From an uncultured Candidatus Saccharibacteria bacterium (GTDB lineage: Bacteria > Patescibacteriota > Saccharimonadia > Saccharimonadales > Saccharimonadaceae): DNA of 13,114 nt. Each line of letters opens with the position of its first letter. Position 1 is the first letter of the stretch. Location: assembly GCA_946187605.1 (NCBI GenBank), contig CAMHRH010000016.1:1-13114 (forward strand), read 5' to 3'. The translations under genes were made by a program, and so were the position numbers. Shown one piece after another: positions 6,542 to 12,794 of this stretch. A model generated the notes under the pieces. The model worked only from the letters and a program-made list of their open reading frames with translations. It had not been told where the DNA came from and searched no databases.

Positions 6542-7810
6542 CTAATATTTTAATGCAGCGTCAAGCTGAGGATCTTCATCTTTGTTAATTTGTTCAAACG
6601 TACGTTCAACGGTCTTATCCGGTTTGATACCCTCGCCGTTGATATTTTTGCCGTTTGGCGTGTACCATTTTGCAACCGTAACACGAAGCAAGTCGCCACC
6701 CGGTAACTCTTCAAGCGCCTGGACACTTCCCTTACCAAAGGTTTTTTCGCCAATCAAGGTCGCGAGGCCATAATCCTGAAGCGCACCAGCAACAATTTCG
6801 CTCGCGCTAGCAGTCGAGCCGTTGGTTAGAACAATTGTTTTCTTGCCAGCAAGAATCGCACTATTCGAGTTGGCGTAAGTCTTCTCGTTATAAGCTCCAC
6901 TCGCAGAACGTTGCTCGACAACAATTTTCCCATCAACCCAAAGTGAAGCAACTTCCTTTGCGGCGCTAACGTAGCCACCGCCATTACCGCGCAGATCAAT
7001 AATGAACTTGTCGCATGATTTGTCGATTGCCTCTTTTGCAGCTTTGCGCGCAAGATTGCCAGTATCTTGATCAAAACGCGTAATAGTAATAATTGCGGTT
7101 TTATCTTTATATTCACTATAGACCGAGACATTATTGATTGTCTCGCGAGTGAGCTCAAATTCTTTCTCTTTATTATTGCGAAGGACAGTTAGTTTAACTT
7201 TTGTACCTGCGGCACCACGGAGTTTTTTTGCAATATCATCAACTTTAAGCATGGAAATGTCTTCACCATCAGCTTTGTAAATAATATCGCCCGCTAAGAC
7301 GCCAGCTTTGCGTGCAGGATTGTCTGGAGTCGTGCGCAAAACTTTTACAACACCGTCGCGCTCACCAATCTCGACGCCAATCCCAGCGCCAACATCGCCG
7401 CTAAGGTCTTTCTGGAATTCTTCGGCTTCAACTGCATTTAGATAGTAAGTATAGGTATCGCCGGCGGCATTTACGAGGCCGCGCTTCGCCTCTTCGATAA
7501 CTTTACTCTTATCGAGGTCGCCATCGTATTCTTCGGCGAGTTTCTTATAAACGGAATTTAGCGATGAAAAATCAATTTCGGCTGCAACTTTTTTGCCGCC
7601 AAGATATGGCGCGAATTGCGCTTCAAGAGTATCCCAGTTCAAGCCTAAGGCGAGGCCGCCAATTAGCGTAACCGCACTTATGATTATCGTTGTAGTTAGA
7701 TTTACTTTGCGCTCTGGAATTGGGTTTTGCTCATAAATGTTTCTCGTCTCATTATCCGAAGCCATATTTCGGCGCTTGTCAGTTTTATTCGCAGTTGTAT
7801 TATTAGCCAT
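6542..7810 (-). CDS. S41-family C-terminal processing peptidase (CtpA-like)
   Basis: A 422-residue serine protease that would cut substrates at or near the cell surface. Order: cytoplasmic N-terminus rich in Asn and Lys (1-37), one membrane helix (about 38-57), a linker, a PDZ domain (about 138-222) that gates substrate, and the S41 catalytic domain. Within it DLRGNGGGY is the family motif, the nucleophile is Ser335 in TASASE, and the general base Lys360 lies in TFGKGSVQ, with the normal 25-residue spacing. Length is typical of CtpA/CtpB. It is the first gene of the minus-strand operon with the DUF4868 and TatD genes. An extended -10 (TG-T-TATACT) sits six bases before the ATG and no Shine-Dalgarno sequence is present, so the message should be leaderless. 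A second Met at residue 16 has no ribosome binding site either. Confidence 0.93.
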   Translation of the reverse strand: MANNTTANKTDKRRNMASDNETRNIYEQNPIPERKVNLTTTIIISAVTLIGGLALGLNWDTLEAQFAPYLGGKKVAAEIDFSSLNSVYKKLAEEYDGDLDKSKVIEEAKRGLVNAAGDTYTYYLNAVEAEEFQKDLSGDVGAGIGVEIGERDGVVKVLRTTPDNPARKAGVLAGDIIYKADGEDISMLKVDDIAKKLRGAAGTKVKLTVLRNNKEKEFELTRETINNVSVYSEYKDKTAIITITRFDQDTGNLARKAAKEAIDKSCDKFIIDLRGNGGGYVSAAKEVASLWVDGKIVVEQRSASGAYNEKTYANSNSAILAGKKTIVLTNGSTASASEIVAGALQDYGLATLIGEKTFGKGSVQALEELPGGDLLRVTVAKWYTPNGKNINGEGIKPDKTVERTFEQINKDEDPQLDAALKY

Positions 7811-7816
7811 GGAAAT

Positions 7817-7822
7817 AGTATA
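7817..7822 (-). promoter_or_regulatory. Extended -10 promoter of the S41 peptidase operon, leaderless
   Basis: On the minus strand TGTTATACT forms an extended -10 (TG, one base, TATACT) with the hexamer six bases before the ATG at 7810. No -35 match is evident at 17-base spacing, which is usual when an extended -10 is present. Confidence 0.6.
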
Positions 7823-7890
7823 ACACCTATAGCTTAAACGGAATTGCGTTTATTGTGCGACGGTACGTAGATATTCGAACTTTTCTGCGC

Positions 7891-7896
7891 TAAAAT
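7891..7896 (+). promoter_or_regulatory. Likely -10 box of the P-type ATPase operon, leaderless
   Basis: TAAAAT lies six bases before the ATG at 7903, the same spacing as the other operon-leading genes here, and no Shine-Dalgarno sequence is present. The hexamer is one base from TATAAT. No convincing -35 was seen. The 92-base divergent spacer 7811-7902 carries this promoter and that of the peptidase operon. Confidence 0.5.
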
Positions 7897-7902
7897 TAAG
7901 AT

Positions 7903-10281
7903 ATGTCTCAGAAAGATTCCTCCGCTCATATCGACTACAAGCACGGACTGACCGATGAGCAAGCTCGCAAATTACGCTTTGCCGGCAAAGCAAACACTGC
8001 CGTAAAGCCGCCTTCGAAATCTATCGGCAAGATTATTATTACGAACGTGTTTACATATTTTAACTTCGTATTCTTAGCAATTGCGGTTTTACTTTGCCTT
8101 GTTCGTTCTTGGCGCGATATTACATTCTTACCGATTATTATCGCAAATACTTTGATTGGTATTTTTCAAGAGATCCGCGCCAAGATTACACTCGACCGAC
8201 TGACAATGTTGAATGCGCCAGTGGCACACGTAATTCGCGACGGTGAAGAAAAAAGTATCAATGCTGAGTGGCTCGTGCTTGGCGACGTCGTCGTCTTCCG
8301 TGCCGGGAACCAAATACCTGCCGATGCGGAAATAATACATGGTGCGGTTGCCGTTAATGAAGCCCTACTCACCGGCGAGGCGGACGAAATTAAAAAGAAG
8401 GCCGGCGACGAATTGCTGTCCGGCAGCTTTATTGTGTCTGGTGAATGCTACGCTAGACTAACAAAGGTTGGCGCCGATTCATATATTTCACAACTTACGT
8501 TACAAGCGAAAAAGATCAAAAACAAAGAACAATCCGAAATCATTCGTTCACTAAACCGCATTGTTATGATTGCTGGTATTGCAATCATTCCAATTGGCAG
8601 CGCAATATTTATACAGCGCTATTTTTTCGAGCATGCCGGAGCGCAAGCTGGCGTACAATCAGCAGTCGCAGCCGTGATCGGCATGATACCAGAAGGCCTA
8701 TTCCTTTTGTCTAGCGTGGCTTTGGCAATTTCAGCAACGAAACTAGCTCAAAAGAAAGTCCTGTTACACGATATGAAATGCATTGAAACGCTAGCGCGCG
8801 TCGATGTACTCTGCGTCGACAAAACTGGCACAATTACGGACAATTCAATGCTCGTTGCTGATTACTTCCCACTTGATAAGAGTTCGCGCGACAAAGTTTA
8901 TGCCGCGATAAGCGATTTTGCAGCCTCACAAAGCGCCGACAATGCCACGATGGTCGCAATAAAAGATTACTTTACGAAGCCAACTGGCCGCAAAGCAAAG
9001 ACCGTCTCTGGCTTCTCGTCTGAGTTTAAGTATAGCGGCGTTAATTATGAGGACGAGAGTTATGTGCTAGGTGCGCCAGAATTCTTACTAAAAGATGATT
9101 ACGCAAAATATTCCGAAAAAATCGAGGAGCATAGTCGCAAAGGATACCGTGTTCTGCTAGTGGCAAAATATGACGGAAAAGCAGACGGCAAAAAGCTTTG
9201 CCATAAGATTACGCCCCATGCACTAATTACACTCATGAACCCAGTGCGCAAAAGTGCGCCAGAAACATTTAAGTATTTCGCCGAACAAGGCGTCGAGATC
9301 AAAGTTATCTCTGGAGACAATCCACTAACGGTCTCAGAGGTCGCCAAAAAAGCCGGCATCGCAAACGCGAGCAAATACATTGACGCTTCAAGCCTAGATA
9401 CTGACGAGAAGATTGCAGCCGCAATGCAAAAATACACTGTTTTCGGCCGCGTAACGCCTGATCAAAAACGCAAATTCGTGAAAGCTCTGCAGGATAATGG
9501 CAAGACGGTCGCAATGACAGGCGATGGCGTTAACGACGTCTTAGCCCTACGCGACGCCGACTGCTCGGTCGCAATGGCTTCTGGCAGTGACGCAGCGGCT
9601 CAGGCAGCGCAATTAGTGTTGCTTGAGTCGGACTTTGCGCGCATGCCAGACGTTGTCGCAGAAGGCAGGCGCGTTGTAAATAACTTGGAGCGAAGCGGCA
9701 GCTTATTCTTGGTTAAGAACGTCTTCTCCGTACTGACGGCTACTCTGTCCATTTTGCTAAGCTTTACGTATCCGCTAGTGCCATCTCAAATCTCATTAGT
9801 TAGCATGTTTACGATTGGCGTGCCAGCATTTCTCCTCTCGCAAGCGCCAAATCGCGATTTAATACGTGGCCGATTCGTAAGCAATATCCTGAAGCGCTCG
9901 GTGCCTGGCGGTCTCACAGACGTAATTCTAGTCGGGCTAATGGTGGCGATGGGGCTCATCTTCAATATATCGATTGGGGATGTAGGGACCTGCTCAACAA
10001 TCCTGCTCGCCTTTGTCGGCCTACAGATGATTTATCGCGTCACTAAAAAGCCTTTCAATTGGTATAAACGCGCAATCATTATCGGATGCACGCTTGGCAT
10101 AATTATTTGTTATGCATTCTTGCCATGGCTCTTCGGCATGACAAGGATCTCCCTACAGGCTGCAGTCATGGTGGCAATATTGTGCATATTGTCAATTCCA
10201 TTACTTCGTTATGTCAATAAATTCGTAAGTTGGCTATGGACGATTCCAGAGAAGACTAAGGCTAGAAGACAAAATGGCTAG
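7903..10281 (+). CDS. CtpE-like P-type cation-transporting ATPase
   Basis: A 792-residue HAD-type P-type ATPase that would move cations across the cytoplasmic membrane using ATP. Seen in order: membrane helices in about 45-90, the actuator domain with T157-G-E159 followed by Ala rather than the usual Ser, the helix-4 ion-site motif PEGL (263-266), the phosphorylated Asp306 in DKTGT, a GAPE nucleotide-binding motif in LGAPEFLL, the hinge motif GDGVND (540-545), and about six C-terminal helices (630-780). PEGL, rather than a CPC-type helix 4, argues against heavy-metal (P1B) pumps. The stretch SGSDAAAQAAQLVLLESDFA fits the CtpE-type (calcium-associated) branch better than MgtA or Kdp, but the ion is not proven. 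Its last eight bases overlap the start of the FNT-like gene, so they form one operon. The start is supported by the promoter six bases upstream. Confidence 0.9.
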   Translation: MSQKDSSAHIDYKHGLTDEQARKLRFAGKANTAVKPPSKSIGKIIITNVFTYFNFVFLAIAVLLCLVRSWRDITFLPIIIANTLIGIFQEIRAKITLDRLTMLNAPVAHVIRDGEEKSINAEWLVLGDVVVFRAGNQIPADAEIIHGAVAVNEALLTGEADEIKKKAGDELLSGSFIVSGECYARLTKVGADSYISQLTLQAKKIKNKEQSEIIRSLNRIVMIAGIAIIPIGSAIFIQRYFFEHAGAQAGVQSAVAAVIGMIPEGLFLLSSVALAISATKLAQKKVLLHDMKCIETLARVDVLCVDKTGTITDNSMLVADYFPLDKSSRDKVYAAISDFAASQSADNATMVAIKDYFTKPTGRKAKTVSGFSSEFKYSGVNYEDESYVLGAPEFLLKDDYAKYSEKIEEHSRKGYRVLLVAKYDGKADGKKLCHKITPHALITLMNPVRKSAPETFKYFAEQGVEIKVISGDNPLTVSEVAKKAGIANASKYIDASSLDTDEKIAAAMQKYTVFGRVTPDQKRKFVKALQDNGKTVAMTGDGVNDVLALRDADCSVAMASGSDAAAQAAQLVLLESDFARMPDVVAEGRRVVNNLERSGSLFLVKNVFSVLTATLSILLSFTYPLVPSQISLVSMFTIGVPAFLLSQAPNRDLIRGRFVSNILKRSVPGGLTDVILVGLMVAMGLIFNISIGDVGTCSTILLAFVGLQMIYRVTKKPFNWYKRAIIIGCTLGIIICYAFLPWLFGMTRISLQAAVMVAILCILSIPLLRYVNKFVSWLWTIPEKTKARRQNG

Positions 10282-10906
10282 AAAAATACTAAAATCGGAG
10301 ACGACCGACTGGCGCGAACTAGTCAAACGCGCAATACTAGCAAGCCTTCTCATCGGGCTCGGCGATTATGTATTATTAAAAATCGGCGCGCCACTTGGGG
10401 CTTTTATATTTGCATTCGGATTGTATGGCGTCTGCATGCTTGGCGCGAATTTATTTACCGGAAAGTGCGGTTTCGTTATTGCGGACAGGAAGTGGTTGGA
10501 GCTTTTTGCGATTCTTGGCGTAAATCTAGTAGCAGGCTGGCTGTTTGGCGTCCTATTCTGCGCCGCCGATCCGACAATTCAAAATGCAGCGCTCGAGAAA
10601 GCAAATGGATGGAGCTTCTCGTTCGAATTCTTTGCGCGCAGCATTCTATGCGGAGCCATTATGTATATCGCCGTAAAATGCTATAAGCTCGGCTCGGTTT
10701 GGGGCGTTTTTTTCGGCGTGCCGCTGTTCATACTCTGCGGATTTCAGCATAGCGTCGCAAATGCCATTACGGCCGGCGTGGCACTTAGCCTTAATCCACT
10801 CGTCATCCTCTGTGCGGCCGGAAACTTCGTCGGCTCCGTCCTAACTGCATGGCTTGCCGGAGAGAAAATCGAGAAAGTTGCCGCCAAAAAGAGAACCAAG
10901 CGTTAA
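10274..10906 (+). CDS. Short formate/nitrite transporter (FNT) family channel
   Basis: A 210-residue, six-helix membrane protein, shorter than the usual 260-290 residues of the family. FNT hallmarks are visible: NLFTGK after helix 2 (family LFTGN), CGAIMYIAVKCYK in helix 4, GFQHSVANA with the central His159 of the pore (family GFEHSVANM), and AAGNFVGSVL near the end (family GNxxGG). FNT proteins are pentameric channels for formate, nitrite, lactate or hydrosulfide, and the substrate here is unknown. The tail is basic (KRTKR). The ATG overlaps the end of the ATPase gene by eight bases with only a weak upstream AAGG, so translation is likely coupled. Pairing with a cation pump suggests ion or pH homeostasis, which is inference. 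The ASCH gene converges 12 bases downstream with no hairpin between them. Confidence 0.8.
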   Translation: MARKILKSETTDWRELVKRAILASLLIGLGDYVLLKIGAPLGAFIFAFGLYGVCMLGANLFTGKCGFVIADRKWLELFAILGVNLVAGWLFGVLFCAADPTIQNAALEKANGWSFSFEFFARSILCGAIMYIAVKCYKLGSVWGVFFGVPLFILCGFQHSVANAITAGVALSLNPLVILCAAGNFVGSVLTAWLAGEKIEKVAAKKRTKR

Positions 10907-10918
10907 TTCTAGTTACGC

Positions 10919-11266
10919 CTAGCAGTCTTCTTTGATTACCTCAAATTCAATAGCGACAGTACCATACTTATTAATTTCCTCGTCAGAATAGAACTTCGGG
11001 AAAAGTGCCAAATATTGCTCTTTCGTAAAGCTAGCAGAATAAAGCCGCTCTATCGGGTAGTTATCCGCTAGTTCATCGAAGTTCGAAAATCGTTTAAGGC
11101 TAGTAATACGAACACGAAGCGACTCGTTCTCGTCTGGGCGTTTTACTACTCCGATAATATCGCCGATTTTTAATTGCTGGCGCTTCTCGTCATTAACGCG
11201 CGCCTCAACATTCTTAGTTCCATTTTTGACCTGTTCATATATTTCCGAATCAAGATGTATTTGCAT
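10919..11266 (-). CDS. ASCH-domain protein
   Basis: A 115-residue protein that is essentially one ASCH domain (a PUA-related beta-barrel thought to bind RNA or nucleotides). The core pattern is KNGTKNVEARVNDEKRQQLKIGDIIGV (about 14-40), with the conserved Glu-x-Arg followed by GD, then a strand RVRITSLKRF and the closing GTVAIEFEVI. Some members, such as the YqfB group, are N4-acetylcytidine amidohydrolases, but the active residues cannot be assigned with confidence here. The start ATG at 11266 is six bases from a TATAAT box that is shared, as a palindrome, with the divergent gene at 11287. There is no Shine-Dalgarno sequence. Confidence 0.85.
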   Translation of the reverse strand: MQIHLDSEIYEQVKNGTKNVEARVNDEKRQQLKIGDIIGVVKRPDENESLRVRITSLKRFSNFDELADNYPIERLYSASFTKEQYLALFPKFYSDEEINKYGTVAIEFEVIKEDC

Positions 11267-11272
11267 ATTTCT

Positions 11273-11280
11273 ATTATAAT
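11273..11280. promoter_or_regulatory. Palindromic bidirectional -10 element (ATTATAAT)
   Basis: The octamer ATTATAAT is its own reverse complement, so it presents TATAAT on the plus strand (11275-11280) and on the minus strand (11278-11273). Each hexamer ends exactly six bases before an ATG: 11287 on the plus strand and 11266 on the minus strand. Both messages would be leaderless. The whole divergent spacer is only 20 bases (11267-11286), so promoters and coding starts share the same DNA. Confidence 0.7.
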
Positions 11281-11361
11281 ATAGCTATGAGTATCGATAC
11301 TAATGCGCCATATAAAGTGCCAAAAGAATACGAACCAAAGAACAAAGACTTCGTGCCGAAA
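11276..11361 (+). repeat. Upstream copy of an 86-base direct repeat
   Basis: It covers part of the -10 region and the first 25 codons of the small membrane protein gene. It matches 12682-12767 with 11 differences over 86 bases, all within the codons. The first 16 bases (ATAATATAGCTATGAG) are identical. The two copies are 1406 bases apart and bracket the acidic-protein gene. Confidence 0.85.
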
Positions 11362-11535
11362 ACGAAGCCAACTTCGGTTTTCATGATTATTCTTGGCGGA
11401 ATCTTAATATCTGCGATTACGATTGCCGGAATTCTTGGGATCCTCATAGGAGCGAATATTACTTATAAGAGCATTCGCGATGCCATCAATCAGCCAGAAG
11501 AGACGGAATATAACGAGAGCGTAAATAGAGCTTAA
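11287..11535 (+). CDS. Small single-pass membrane protein, unrecognised
   Basis: An 82-residue protein. Residues 1-29 are polar with several Lys and Pro (MSIDTNAPYKVPKEYEPKNK), residues 31-56 form one long membrane helix (ILGGILISAITIAGILGILIG), and the tail (57-82) is polar and acidic. There is no cleavable signal peptide pattern: the helix is internal, so it may be anchored with either orientation. The first 25 residues are repeated almost exactly in the truncated copy at 12693. The start is supported by the palindromic -10 six bases upstream. I do not recognise the family. The acidic-protein gene follows from its own promoter. Confidence 0.75.
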   Translation: MSIDTNAPYKVPKEYEPKNKDFVPKTKPTSVFMIILGGILISAITIAGILGILIGANITYKSIRDAINQPEETEYNESVNRA

Positions 11536-11547
11536 GGGGGAGATAAC

Positions 11548-11576
11548 TTGTCGCTATATCGCGCTTATGATAAAAT
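11548..11576 (+). promoter_or_regulatory. Promoter of the acidic-protein gene
   Basis: TTGTCG (11548-11553), a 17-base spacer, and an extended -10 TGATAAAAT with the hexamer at 11571-11576. The expected transcription start is near 11583, giving a leader of about 24 bases that carries an AAGGA ribosome binding site (11592-11596) ten bases before the ATG. Unlike the other promoters here it has a recognisable -35 and gives a leadered message. Confidence 0.6.
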
Positions 11577-11606
11577 TTCAATAGGTAATTTAAGGAAAAT
11601 ATACAA

Positions 11607-12512
11607 ATGGAAAAAGCGCCGAATGATGTAGATGGTAGTAACGTACCCGAAGCTCCCGACTGGGACGTTCTTTCAGAAAACAACGTTACGCAGCGAACAG
11701 ATGAAGAAGTCTCAGAAGCCGATGATACGCAGTGGGCGAAAGAAACACCAGACACCGGTGTTGCGCAGCGGGCGAATGAAGTCCTAGAAGCTAGCAATGA
11801 AACACAAGAAGTCGCCGAAAAGAGAGGCGAGGCGCTATTGAACTTTGCTACAAAACAGAATTCCACCGCAGAGCCCCTTCCTGAAACAGCTAGCAACGAA
11901 AACGTCGACGAAACGGCTGACGACACAAACGAATCAGTCGACGACAATGAGTCGGAAGACGGCGAAAGCGCCGAGACAGAAGCCAAAAAGAGCATCATCA
12001 AAAACGCCATAATAAAAGCTTTGGGCGAGAAAGAACTAGAAGAGCTTGTTCGTTCTTCAGAAGACAAAGAAAGCTTCATACAGAGCGCAGCATCAAGCAT
12101 AGACGGAGCTTTCGAAAAGTTGTCTGCTATAGCCGAGGAATATGATGATCCTTCTAGCTATTCCGAAATAGGCGAAGTCAACCTTAAAGCAACCCCTGCA
12201 GAGAGAGCGCTTATTATTGCAGCACTTATTATTGGAGAGACGAGTCGTAACGATAAGGGCGAAGCGGGTTGGTATACGGCAGGAGCTAGATTAGAAGGCG
12301 ACATGAAAGAGGCGCGTAGAATGCCGGGGCTTGCGGCGGACGAAAGTGGTCATGTCACCGGCATCTCTGGAACTCTTATTGGAAGAGATATTATTAGACG
12401 CGATGCAAATCGTATGGCGGCAGCTTTTGATGGCCTAGGAATTATCGCCGAGAACGCAGAAGAAGCGCTGTCAACAATATATGAAGATCGTGAAGCAGTC
12501 GAGGGTGCATAA
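11607..12512 (+). CDS. Highly acidic repeat-containing protein, unrecognised
   Basis: A 301-residue protein with no signal peptide and no clear membrane helix. Residues 1-130 are acidic and low complexity (Glu, Asp, Asn, Thr, Ala) and contain an imperfect 16-residue repeat at 27-42 and 52-67 (VTQRTDEEVSEADDTQ and VAQRANEVLEASNETQ). Residues 131-180 look helical (KKSIIKNAIIKALGEKELEELV), and 190-301 have a more folded composition, including a short apolar helix (AERALIIAALIIGE, near 200) and GWYTAGARLEGDM. The start has an AAGGA ribosome binding site and its own promoter. The frame ends at TAA 12510-12512 but continues in phase for 18 coding-like codons to a second TAA, which suggests a recently shortened C-terminus. 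An intrinsic terminator follows. The function is unknown. Confidence 0.75.
   Translation: MEKAPNDVDGSNVPEAPDWDVLSENNVTQRTDEEVSEADDTQWAKETPDTGVAQRANEVLEASNETQEVAEKRGEALLNFATKQNSTAEPLPETASNENVDETADDTNESVDDNESEDGESAETEAKKSIIKNAIIKALGEKELEELVRSSEDKESFIQSAASSIDGAFEKLSAIAEEYDDPSSYSEIGEVNLKATPAERALIIAALIIGETSRNDKGEAGWYTAGARLEGDMKEARRMPGLAADESGHVTGISGTLIGRDIIRRDANRMAAAFDGLGIIAENAEEALSTIYEDREAVEGA
11685..11807 (+). repeat. Two-copy 25-residue internal repeat in the acidic protein
   Basis: Codons 27-42 (11685-11732) and 52-67 (11760-11807) encode related 16-residue units with a 25-residue period. The shared pattern is V-x-Q-R-x-D/N-E followed by an acidic run and T-Q at the end. The intervening nine residues are not alike. 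Confidence 0.55.
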
Positions 12513-12569
12513 ACTACAGCCAAGCAAAAAGTTGATACGCTCTTAAAAAAGTACAAAGTAGAGAGTTAA
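12513..12569 (+). other. In-frame continuation beyond the stop of the acidic-protein gene
   Basis: After the TAA at 12510-12512 the same frame runs for 18 codons, encoding TTAKQKVDTLLKKYKVES, and then ends at TAA 12567-12569. The peptide looks like a normal basic amphipathic C-terminal helix rather than random noncoding sequence. It may be the former C-terminus cut off by a nonsense change. A sequencing error or read-through would give the same appearance. Confidence 0.4.
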
Positions 12570-12596
12570 CACGGCCAATAGCTGACAAAATTATAG

Positions 12597-12625
12597 GCCG
12601 CCTTATTACTACGGGGCGGCTTTTT
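12597..12625 (+). terminator. Intrinsic terminator after the acidic-protein gene
   Basis: GCCGCC (12597-12602), a 12-base loop, GGCGGC (12615-12620), then TTTTT (12621-12625). It has the classic GC stem plus U-tract form and is the only convincing one in the window. The reverse strand lacks a matching U-tract, so it acts in the plus direction only. Confidence 0.85.
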
Positions 12626-12677
12626 GTATCATGGGGGGGGCGAGGCGCCCGTTCGTTATACGTAGTCTCATACTGCA

Positions 12678-12683
12678 TATAAT
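12678..12683 (+). promoter_or_regulatory. Possible -10 box of the truncated repeat copy
   Basis: TATAAT nine bases before the ATG at 12693. The base aligned with the functional hexamer of the first copy has changed (AATAAT instead of TATAAT), but this TATAAT three bases further up could replace it. Whether it is active is unknown. Confidence 0.4.
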
Positions 12684-12767
12684 AATATAGCTATGAGCAT
12701 TGATACTAATGCGCCTTACAAGGTGCCAAAAGAATACGAAGCAAAAAATAAGGATTTCGTACCGAAA
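12682..12767 (+). repeat. Downstream copy of the 86-base direct repeat
   Basis: Partner of 11276-11361. Similarity stops abruptly after codon 25 of the small ORF, where the sequence becomes AT-rich (ATTAATAATTAA) and ends the frame. Upstream, similarity may extend a few more bases to a shared GCATAT with a gap. Confidence 0.85.
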
Positions 12768-12779
12768 ATTAATAATTAA
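12693..12779 (+). pseudogene. Truncated copy of the small membrane-protein gene (28 codons)
   Basis: Reads MSIDTNAPYKVPKEYEAKNK then DFVPKINN and stop. The first 25 residues equal those of the 82-residue protein except Pro17 to Ala, and the whole membrane helix and tail are missing. Ten of the eleven base differences between the copies are synonymous, so the copies diverged while both coded for protein, and the loss of the 3' part may be recent. It could be a dead remnant or a functional 28-residue peptide. There is no Shine-Dalgarno sequence, and any expression would be leaderless as in the parent. Confidence 0.65.
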
Positions 12780-12794
12780 TATAAGGAACATAGT

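Noticed and set aside
5513..7810. A complete Kiwa (KwaA plus KwaB) system.
   Set aside because: Neither neighbour is a four-helix KwaA-type membrane protein: one is an S41 peptidase with a single anchor and the other is TatD.
11486..12100. A 204-codon minus-strand reading frame opposite the acidic-protein gene, rich in Ser and Phe.
   Set aside because: Its composition mirrors the Glu/Asp-rich sense strand, it has no promoter or ribosome binding site, and it crosses the promoter and end of two better-supported genes.
12626..12680. A tRNA or structured RNA in the GC-rich spacer with a GTTCG motif.
   Set aside because: No cloverleaf arms could be matched. Only a short hairpin next to the G run is present.
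12609..12791. A 60-codon minus-strand frame across the terminator and the truncated repeat.
   Set aside because: It is antisense to the repeat copy and the terminator hairpin, and the hydrophobic peptide follows from AT-rich DNA. No start signals were found.
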